Below the pieces are notes generated by a model. The model saw nothing but the letters and a program-made list of their open reading frames with translations, was not told the origin of the DNA and ran no database searches. A program made the translations under genes and the position numbers. Positions 5,403 through 9,994 of a stretch of 9,994 nucleotides of DNA are shown one piece after another (position 1 is the stretch's first letter; every line of letters starts with the position of its first letter). Origin of the DNA: Galbitalea sp036499165 (GTDB lineage Bacteria > Actinomycetota > Actinomycetes > Actinomycetales > Microbacteriaceae); NCBI GenBank assembly GCA_036499165.1, contig DASYEE010000205.1, positions 1-9,994 on the forward strand, given 5' to 3'.

Positions 5403-6515
5403 CTACGAGGACGCCGCCAGCTCGGCGAGCCGCCGCCGATACGCAATCGACGCCCGATCGGGCCCTGCGATGTGCAACTCCTGCGAGAGATCGACCGGGA
5501 GCTCCTCCGGCCGCTGCGACTCGGCGATCGGGCGGTCCTGGTCGAGGATGAGTGCCTGGAAGTCGGCGAGGCCGGTGTCGGCGGCGGGGTCGAGGCTGTA
5601 GGTCCGCGCATTCCACGTGAACGAGCGGCAGCGCCGCGCGGACAGCGGCGCGACCGCGAGGAACAACAGGAACCGGTTGCCCGCTGGTCGATCGGCTGAA
5701 GGCGGCAGGCGCTGGTCCAGCGTCACCGACAGCGGCAGGTGGAGGGTGTAGGTCGTCGGGTCGCGCTGGACCTTGACGCCCGGCGCGACGTCGCCCTTGA
5801 CCGACGCCTGCGGCTCCTCGAGCGCGATGTCGAAGCTGATCGTGACGCCGTTGTCGATGACCTCGTGCTCGGGGCTGAGCGGCTTCGATCGATCGCCGAG
5901 GACGCCCGGGTGGACCCACGGGAAGTGGCTGAAGTCGACGAAGTTCTCGACCCGGCGGGCGGCCGAGCAGGCCCAGTCGTACGTCTCGATCGGGATGGTC
6001 CGAAAGCCCGGCTGTTCCCACCACGAATCCACCTGGGGGAGGGGATAGGCGGCGCTCGGCTCCTCCCACCCGCCCGGACCGGGCTCCAGCAGCACCCATA
6101 CGAGCCCGACTGCGACCGCCGTCGCGTAGCGCGCCACGCGAGCGCGATTCGGGATGGACCGTCCGTGTACCGCCGGGATGCGCCGAACCACGCCCTGCCG
6201 GTCGTAGCTCCAGCCGTGGTACGCGCAGACGAGGCATGGCTCCCCGACGGTCCCCGAGCCATCCGGCGCCGGCTGGCTTCCGTCATCCACCCAGCCCAGC
6301 GACAGCGCTGTCCCGCGATGCACGCACAGGTCCGGGAAGCACGCGATCTCGTCGCCCAGCCGCACGACCACGAGCTGCTCGTCGAGCAGCGTGATCGGCA
6401 GCGGCTTGTCCTCAAGCTCGCCGGCGCGCGCCACCGGGTGCCAGCACCGCCGCAGCGCCCGATGGAGTCGCGCCTCGCCGGCGCGATCGAGGTGGATATC
6501 GGTCGCGTCCATCAC
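5403..6515 (-). CDS. Rieske non-heme iron oxygenase, terminal oxygenase subunit
   Basis: The 370-aa protein has both centres of a ring-hydroxylating-type oxygenase. The N-terminal Rieske [2Fe-2S] domain has C64-V-H66 and C97-A-Y-H100. The catalytic domain has E190-N-F-V-D194-F-S-H197-x4-H202, the standard bridging aspartate and two-histidine motif, with D327 (LDQDRPIAESQ) as the likely third iron ligand. Overall it resembles the single-component-type alpha subunits related to VanA, TsaM and pheophorbide a oxygenase, which demethylate or hydroxylate aromatic or porphyrin-like substrates with electrons from a separate reductase. No reductase or ferredoxin gene is next to it. The loop between the two Rieske motifs is about 30 residues instead of the usual 17. 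The start may be the GTG at 6515 or the ATG at 6512, directly after a GGTGA. The substrate cannot be predicted. The gene is divergent from a nitroreductase-family gene. Confidence 0.9.
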   Translation of the reverse strand: MMDATDIHLDRAGEARLHRALRRCWHPVARAGELEDKPLPITLLDEQLVVVRLGDEIACFPDLCVHRGTALSLGWVDDGSQPAPDGSGTVGEPCLVCAYHGWSYDRQGVVRRIPAVHGRSIPNRARVARYATAVAVGLVWVLLEPGPGGWEEPSAAYPLPQVDSWWEQPGFRTIPIETYDWACSAARRVENFVDFSHFPWVHPGVLGDRSKPLSPEHEVIDNGVTISFDIALEEPQASVKGDVAPGVKVQRDPTTYTLHLPLSVTLDQRLPPSADRPAGNRFLLFLAVAPLSARRCRSFTWNARTYSLDPAADTGLADFQALILDQDRPIAESQRPEELPVDLSQELHIAGPDRASIAYRRRLAELAASS

Positions 6516-6525
6516 TCACCGATCA

Positions 6526-6560
6526 TGGCACGCGGCTGCGGGTGGCCGAGGTCCGTGCCA
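6526..6560. promoter_or_regulatory. Inverted repeat in the divergent oxygenase/nitroreductase promoter region
   Basis: TGGCACG at 6526-6532 and CGTGCCA at 6554-6560 are perfect 7-bp inverted half-sites separated by 21 bp, in the 55-bp gap between the two divergent starts. Half-site centres are 28 bp apart. The position would allow one regulator to control both genes. The identity of such a regulator is unknown. Confidence 0.35.
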
Positions 6561-6570
6561 AAGTTCGCGC

Positions 6571-7137
6571 ATGCCGCACCACGATCGCTCGCCGCTCGAA
6601 ATCATTCGTCCGCTCCTCGGCGTGCGCCAGATCCGGCAGTTCACGGACGAGGCGCCAACCGACGCGGAAATCGCGGCCATCGCCGATGTCGCGCGCTGGA
6701 GCGGCAGCAGTATGAACACGCAGCCGTGGCGGTTCATCGTCGTTCGAGACCGCGACGTCCTGTTGCGGATCCACGAGGCGGGCATGCCGCAGACGCGCTC
6801 GCTCGCGACGGCGCTGGCGGCGATCGCGATCGTCCTGCCCGAGGCCGGCGATGCGCTCTCGGATGCGTTCGACGAGGGCCGTGCCGCCGAACGAATGCTG
6901 ATCGCCGCGACCTTCCTAGGCTTGGGGGCGGGGATCGCCTGGATCCTGCCCGGGATCCGGCACCTCGTCGGCGACCTCCTCGCGCTGCCCGACGGCTGGT
7001 TCGTCAGGACGCTGGTGGTCGTCGGGAATCCCACAAACGACGCACGGGCACCGAAGTCGGCGCCGGGCAAGGCTCGGCTCCCTCGCGAAGAGGTCGTCTT
7101 CGAACATCGCTGGCCGGCCGCACCCCACCAGGACTAG
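6571..7137 (+). CDS. Nitroreductase-family FMN-dependent oxidoreductase
   Basis: The 188-aa protein starts at the ATG at 6571. An upstream in-frame ATG would add 60 residues that overlap the divergent oxygenase gene and do not look like protein. Family features are VRQIRQFTDEAPT (18-30), the FMN-binding segment ARWSGSSMNTQPWRFIVVRD (41-60) with S47, N49, Q51, P52 and W53, and the later helix DEGRAAERMLIAATFLGLGAGIAWI (101-125). The family reduces nitro groups, quinones, flavins or enones with NAD(P)H and usually works as a dimer. The protein is slightly short and its middle is compact, so a role outside nitro reduction is possible. There is no clear Shine-Dalgarno sequence. Divergence from the Rieske oxygenase might mean a shared pathway, but Rieske oxygenases usually use iron-sulfur or FNR-type reductases, so it is not an obvious electron donor. 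Confidence 0.85.
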   Translation: MPHHDRSPLEIIRPLLGVRQIRQFTDEAPTDAEIAAIADVARWSGSSMNTQPWRFIVVRDRDVLLRIHEAGMPQTRSLATALAAIAIVLPEAGDALSDAFDEGRAAERMLIAATFLGLGAGIAWILPGIRHLVGDLLALPDGWFVRTLVVVGNPTNDARAPKSAPGKARLPREEVVFEHRWPAAPHQD

Positions 7138-7177
7138 GCCCGACCCCGAGGCCGCCCTAGAGCGATCGTGTCGGGCC
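7137..7177. repeat. Inverted repeat between the nitroreductase and cobalamin-binding genes
   Basis: GGCCCGAC at 7137-7144 and GTCGGGCC at 7170-7177 are perfect 8-bp inverted repeats with a 25-nt loop, starting on the last base of the nitroreductase stop codon. There is no T-tract, so this is at best a weak terminator. It could also be a leader structure for the gene starting at 7195. Confidence 0.35.
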
Positions 7178-7194
7178 GGGGGTAGGCTCCGACC

Positions 7195-8109
7195 GTGCGT
7201 ATCGTCTCGCTCCTGCCCTCCGCCACCGAGATCATCGCCCGCCTGGGCCTGGCCGAGTCGCTCGTCGGTCGCTCGAACGAGCGCACGTACCCGCCCGAGG
7301 TCCAGTCGCTGCCGGTCGTGACGGCGGCGCGCATCGACCCGCGCCACCTCGAGAGCCTCGAGATCGACCGGCAGGTCCGCGAGTCGATCGCCGACGGGCG
7401 GTCGCTCTACGCGGTCGACGCGGCGCTCATCGATGAGCTGCGGCCGGACATCATCGTCACCCAGGACCTGTGCGCGGTGTGCGCGGTCAGCTCGGGGGAG
7501 CTCGGCTCGGCGTGCCCCGTCGGCGCGACCGTGATCTCGCTCGATCCGGGCACGCTCGAGGAGGTCGCGGCATCGATCGAGACGCTCGCCACGCGCCTCG
7601 GCGTCCCGGACCGGGGGAGGGACGTCGCCGACGAGATGCGCTCCGCGATCGATGACGTCCGCCGCGCGACCCAGGCCGCGATCGACGCCGGCGCCAGCCG
7701 CCCGCGGGTCTTCGTCGCCGAGTGGATCGACCCGCCGTTCGTGCCGGGCCACTGGCTGCCCGGGATGATCGAGGCCGCCGGCGGCGAAGCCCTCCTCGCC
7801 GAGCCCGGCCGCCCCTCGCACCCGACGACCTGGGATGCCGTCGCCACCTCGGATCCCGAGCTGCTCGTCATCGCGCCGTGCGGCTTCGACGCCGCCGAGG
7901 CCGCGCGCCGTGCCGCGCACCTCGACCTGGAGCGGATCGCTCCGAACGCCCGCGTCGTCGTCGCCGATGGCGACGCGTACTACTCGCGCCCCGGCCCGCG
8001 CCTCGCCGATGGCGTCCGCCAGCTCGGCCACCTGCTGCACCCGACCGCGGTCGCGGATCCGCGCCTGCCGCTCACCGAGTTGCGAGCGTCGGCCGCCGTC
8101 GTCGGGTAG
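7195..8109 (+). CDS. BtuF-like cobalamin-binding protein without a signal peptide
   Basis: The 304-aa protein begins with GTG and the first residues MRIVSLLPSATEI, the typical opening of the BtuF-like (Fe3+/cobalamin periplasmic binding fold) family. Further marks are ERTYPPEV (29-36), LRPDIIVTQDLCAVCAV (82-98), FVAEWIDPPFVPGHWLPGMIEAAGG (173-197) and YYSRPGPRLADGVRQLGHLLHP (262-283). The fold is two lobes joined by a long helix, here roughly 120-165. BtuF proteins deliver vitamin B12 to an ABC importer, but this one starts directly at the mature domain, with no signal peptide or lipobox. It may therefore be cytoplasmic, as in a widespread group annotated only as cobalamin-binding. No BtuC, BtuD or cobalamin-biosynthesis gene is adjacent, and there is no room for a B12 riboswitch in the 57-nt leader. 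The substrate is inferred from family membership only. Confidence 0.85.
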   Translation: MRIVSLLPSATEIIARLGLAESLVGRSNERTYPPEVQSLPVVTAARIDPRHLESLEIDRQVRESIADGRSLYAVDAALIDELRPDIIVTQDLCAVCAVSSGELGSACPVGATVISLDPGTLEEVAASIETLATRLGVPDRGRDVADEMRSAIDDVRRATQAAIDAGASRPRVFVAEWIDPPFVPGHWLPGMIEAAGGEALLAEPGRPSHPTTWDAVATSDPELLVIAPCGFDAAEAARRAAHLDLERIAPNARVVVADGDAYYSRPGPRLADGVRQLGHLLHPTAVADPRLPLTELRASAAVVG

Positions 8110-8158
8110 CGCAAAACGGCGGGCCCACCCCAGAGGCAGCCCGCCGTGGGAATTGCGC
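8109..8158. terminator. Bidirectional hairpin terminator between convergent genes
   Basis: A perfect 9-bp inverted repeat (ACGGCGGGC 8116-8124, GCCCGCCGT 8139-8147) is enclosed by a second one (GCGCAA 8109-8114, TTGCGC 8153-8158). Read on the minus strand the inner stem is followed by TTTT (8116-8113), so it fits an intrinsic terminator for the DUF4440-like gene, whose stop is 25 nt away. It starts at the stop codon of the BtuF-like gene and can serve that gene too. Confidence 0.75.
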
Positions 8159-8171
8159 CGCCGCTGAGCGG

Positions 8172-8627
8172 CTAGTTGGAGGTTCGGACGGTCATCCGGT
8201 CGCGCCCGTACGGGTCGCCCTTGAGCGACTCGGTGTGCAGGACGCACGCCCAACCGTTGTCGGTCTTCTTCCAGACCGACGTGTCGAAGGCGTCGAGCCT
8301 GATGCGCTTGCCGTCGACCTCGAGGTCCTCGTGGACGCCGTACGCGATCGAGACCACGTCGTCGCAGATGCGGTTGATGCGCATGAACTGCGGGTCGATG
8401 CGGTAGTCCTTGATCTTGTACGAGGCGTTCGCCATGAACTTGTCGATCGCCTGCGGACCGAAGCCGGCAACGCCACTGGCGCCGGCAACCGTGGACTCCT
8501 CGGCCGTCATGCGACCGACGGTTCGGGTGTCACGATCCTTCAGCGCGTCCCAGTACTGTCGCTCGAGGGCGAGCAGCTCCTGATCAGAGATCGCCGGGAG
8601 GGTCATCGTCTGGGTCATGGTGGTCAT
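8172..8627 (-). CDS. DUF4440/SnoaL-like (NTF2-fold) protein
   Basis: The 151-aa protein begins MTTMTQTMTLPAISDQELLALERQYWDALKDRD, an N-terminal helix typical of the NTF2-like fold. The conserved half-barrel follows, ending in FDTSVWKKTDNGWACVLHTESL (114-135), which matches DUF4440 proteins closely. The fold is used for small-molecule binding, isomerase-type reactions or oligomerisation, and no specific function can be given. The frame is open further upstream, to an ATG at 8882, but a perfect AGGAGG at 8635-8640 with a 7-nt spacer marks the ATG at 8627 as the real start. The upstream residues are also low-complexity and unlike a protein domain. The region before the gene holds an array of palindromes that may regulate it. 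A hairpin terminator follows the stop. Confidence 0.85.
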   Translation of the reverse strand: MTTMTQTMTLPAISDQELLALERQYWDALKDRDTRTVGRMTAEESTVAGASGVAGFGPQAIDKFMANASYKIKDYRIDPQFMRINRICDDVVSIAYGVHEDLEVDGKRIRLDAFDTSVWKKTDNGWACVLHTESLKGDPYGRDRMTVRTSN

Positions 8628-8634
8628 ATGGCCA

Positions 8635-8640
8635 CCTCCT
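8635..8640 (-). promoter_or_regulatory. Ribosome-binding site that decides the start of the DUF4440-like gene
   Basis: On the minus strand AGGAGG is followed by TGGCCAT and the ATG at 8627. The full match and 7-nt spacing favour this start over the longer open frame reaching back to 8882. Confidence 0.85.
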
Positions 8641-8710
8641 CTACGGACACTACCTTCGCGCATCTCAGGCCAAAGACGCGACGTCATGCCTCCCGGGGGA
8701 GGGTATCGGG

Positions 8711-8730
8711 GGCATTGCATCGGCATTGCA
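8711..8730. repeat. Short direct repeat, 11-bp period
   Basis: GGCATTGCA occurs at 8711-8719 and again at 8722-8730. The period is about one helical turn, as in some protein-binding sites. It lies 84-103 bp upstream of the DUF4440-like start codon. It may be chance. Confidence 0.4.
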
Positions 8731-8779
8731 GCCGAGGCGGCCGGCCGATGCTCGGCTGAGCACGCACGCTCGACCTCAT

Positions 8780-8953
8780 CAGCCCTCGCAGGGCTGGTTC
8801 TTGACATCGACGCGTCGTTGCCGACCTTGCCAGGGCTGACGACGACCAGATTCGCGCCTGCTACCGGGTCAAGGAGACCCATATCGGTCGCCCACAGTCC
8901 TGTCAGGGCTGCATCCGACCAACGCCCGGCGAAATCCAGCCCTGCCAGGGATC
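8780..8953. promoter_or_regulatory. Array of four 17-bp palindromes in helical phase (possible operator)
   Basis: Four copies of a palindrome with consensus CAGCCCTGNCAGGGCTG occur at 8780-8796, 8822-8838, 8895-8911 and 8937-8953. They match the 16 defined positions at 15, 13, 15 and 13 bases respectively. The CAGGG half is present in all four. Their centres (8788, 8830, 8903, 8945) are 42, 73 and 42 bp apart, close to 4, 7 and 4 turns of B-DNA, so all four would face the same side. Except for the first copy, the central loop is too short for an RNA hairpin, which favours binding by a dimeric protein. The array lies upstream of the DUF4440-like gene. The regulator is unknown. Confidence 0.55.
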
Positions 8954-9013
8954 GCGATCGGGTGGCAATGAGAGGCTCACTGCACGAGCCTCGGTGCGGG
9001 GCACGATCCTGGC

Positions 9014-9994
9014 TCAGGGAGCCGGGACGGTCGCCTTCCGATCGGCCCGCGCTGGAGTGGCCGCCCCCGCACCTGGATGCGCGCCGTGGGCGAGCGCGGC
9101 CTCGAGCTGGTCGAGGTACGCGCGGGCGTGGATCGCGACGAAGGTGGTGCGCGCGCGGGCGACGACGTCGGCGGTCAGCGAGTCCGACGGCCCGAGCACG
9201 TACACCATGTCGATCGCCATCAGCGCCTCGTCGATGTCGAGCCGGAGCTCACGGTAGCGGCGGATCGCCTCGCGGAAGTCGCGGGCCGCGGTGTTGCGGT
9301 CGCCGCGCAGGCCGCGAATGGCGGCTAGGAGCGCGATGTAGTCGGCCTCGCTGGCCCCGCCATGGGCGACGCTTTGCCAATGGATCTGCGCCCAGTGCTC
9401 GGCGGTGTCCGGGTCGTTCGCGGCGATCGCCATTCGCGCGAGGAGGGGTGCGAGGTTGCTGGCCGCCGTCGAGTCCAGCTCGTACGCCTTCGTCCACGCC
9501 TCGCGGGCCTCGTCCATCCGGCCCGCGCCGAAGTGGCCCCAGCCGACGGTGTCGAGCGCCAGCATCTTCGAGACGTAGCTGTGATCGAGCGCATCGGTGG
9601 CCTCGAGCTCGCGGACCTGGTCGTCCACGGGCAGGCCCTGCATCGCCCGGAGCGAGGCCAGGTTGTCGACGGAATTGCTGCGGGAGCGCGGGTCCGTGGC
9701 GGTCGCAAGCTGGCGCTCGAGATCGGCGATGAGCTCGTCCCAGTCGCCCGTCCGGACGCCGATGAACGCGAGCTGTCCGGACAGGCTCTGCGTCCAGCGC
9801 TCGTCGCCCAGCCGGCGCGCGACGGCGAGGCCTTCCGTGACCATGCCCAGGGCCGCATGCGGGTCGAGCATCATCCGGTGGTTCAGGATGTTGTTGATCG
9901 CGCGGAACCACTCCGCCGTGAGGCCGTTGGCATTCGACATCTCGATGGCGGCGTCGAGGATGGCGATGCCCTCGCGCCAGCGGAGGACGTTGGA
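9014..9994 (-). CDS. TPR-repeat protein, C-terminal part (start outside window)
   Basis: The frame is open to the right edge. The 18 codons before the internal ATG at 9940 read as coding sequence (RWREGIAILDAAIEMSNANG), so that ATG is not the start and at least 326 residues are present. The sequence is almost all helix pairs of tetratricopeptide type, for example AALGMVTEGLAVARRLGDERW, FGAGRMDEAREAWTKAYELD, ANDPDTAEHWAQIHW and LRGDRNTAARDFREAIRRYRELRLD. Such C-terminal TPR arrays are common in large signalling ATPases and adenylate/guanylate cyclases of the MalT-like or AAA type, and this may be the end of one. That cannot be confirmed without the N-terminus. No catalytic motif is in the visible part. 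The last 25 residues are alanine- and proline-rich and probably disordered. Confidence 0.8.
   Translation of the reverse strand, partial: SNVLRWREGIAILDAAIEMSNANGLTAEWFRAINNILNHRMMLDPHAALGMVTEGLAVARRLGDERWTQSLSGQLAFIGVRTGDWDELIADLERQLATATDPRSRSNSVDNLASLRAMQGLPVDDQVRELEATDALDHSYVSKMLALDTVGWGHFGAGRMDEAREAWTKAYELDSTAASNLAPLLARMAIAANDPDTAEHWAQIHWQSVAHGGASEADYIALLAAIRGLRGDRNTAARDFREAIRRYRELRLDIDEALMAIDMVYVLGPSDSLTADVVARARTTFVAIHARAYLDQLEAALAHGAHPGAGAATPARADRKATVPAP

Larger units (their letters stand above)
8641..9013. other. Non-coding stretch with palindrome array
   Basis: I see no convincing gene in these 373 bases, although long frames run through them on both strands because of high GC. The stretch lies downstream of the TPR gene (stop at 9014) and upstream of the DUF4440-like gene (start at 8627). 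It holds a short direct repeat at 8711-8730 and four 17-bp palindromes at 8780-8953. A promoter for the DUF4440-like gene must lie here, but I cannot point to clear -35 and -10 boxes. Confidence 0.6.

Noticed and set aside
5062..6237. Minus-strand frame of 391 codons overlapping the oxygenase and both genes of the RelE-type pair
   Set aside because: It contradicts three well-supported genes and shows no domain.
6526..6543. Sigma-54 promoter suggested by TGGCACG
   Set aside because: The -24-like element is present, but the GC of a -12 element is not at the required distance on either strand.
5739..7160. Long plus-strand frame of 473 codons
   Set aside because: It lies opposite the Rieske oxygenase gene and out of frame with the nitroreductase. 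Its composition is Arg/Ala/Pro-rich with no domain, typical of an antisense shadow in high-GC DNA.
7138..7194. Cobalamin riboswitch before the BtuF-like gene
   Set aside because: The 57-nt gap is far too short for a B12 riboswitch and I see no B12-box sequence.
6916..8253. Long minus-strand frame of 445 codons
   Set aside because: It is antisense to the BtuF-like gene and has the repetitive Arg/Gly/Ala composition of a shadow frame. The plus-strand frame has clear family motifs.
8801..8806. TTGACA as a plus-strand -35 box
   Set aside because: No -10-like hexamer follows at 16-18 bp and no plus-strand gene lies downstream.
8628..8882. N-terminal extension of the DUF4440-like protein
   Set aside because: The frame is open, but the AGGAGG directly before the ATG at 8627 and the unlikely composition of the extra 85 residues argue against it.
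1..9994. CRISPR arrays, tRNA or rRNA genes, insertion sequences
   Set aside because: I found no regularly spaced repeats of CRISPR length, no tRNA-like cloverleaf that I could recognise, and no transposase-like frame.

Overview
This window comes from a GC-rich bacterium that I cannot place with certainty. The AGGAGG ribosome-binding sites, the GTG starts, and the look of the TPR and cobalamin-binding proteins fit Chloroflexota or high-GC Actinobacteriota, but nothing here decides it. There are eleven protein genes, no RNA gene that I can see and no CRISPR array. Two toxin-antitoxin pairs and two nuclease-like genes make the left half look like a defence or stress island. The right half looks like ordinary chromosome with metabolic genes.

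Left region (1-4130, about 50-58% GC in sampled lines). A PD-(D/E)XK nuclease-like protein, open at the left edge, runs rightward. It converges on a leftward four-gene operon, with a nested inverted-repeat structure between them. In transcription order the operon holds: a 421-aa protein of unknown function with winged-helix-like stretches; a 401-aa PD-(D/E)XK nuclease-like protein whose flexible tail carries QIDLF, a match to the sliding-clamp-binding consensus; a 123-aa MbcA/ParS/Xre-type antitoxin; and a 206-aa RES-domain toxin (NAD+-degrading family). The first two junctions are ATGA overlaps and the last is a 4-nt gap, so the genes are very probably co-expressed. A RES/Xre pair locked into an operon behind a nuclease-like gene and an unknown protein is not an arrangement I recognise. 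It is the best candidate for an undescribed system in the window.

Middle (4130-5400). A small zinc-ribbon protein is followed by a Phd/YefM-type antitoxin and a RelE/ParE-type toxin. The toxin has no ATG, GTG or TTG start in the right place. Its natural start is a CTG overlapping the antitoxin stop codon (CTGA).

Right region (5400-9994, 67-80% GC in sampled lines). A Rieske non-heme iron oxygenase with an enlarged Rieske loop is divergent from a nitroreductase-family flavoprotein, and a TGGCACG/CGTGCCA inverted repeat lies between them. A BtuF-like cobalamin-binding protein without a signal peptide follows. It converges, across a strong hairpin terminator, on a DUF4440/SnoaL-like small protein. 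Upstream of that gene, a 374-bp non-coding stretch carries four copies of a 17-bp palindrome (consensus CAGCCCTGNCAGGGCTG) with centres 42, 73 and 42 bp apart, close to whole helical turns. This looks like an unrecognised operator array. The window ends inside a TPR-rich protein transcribed leftward.
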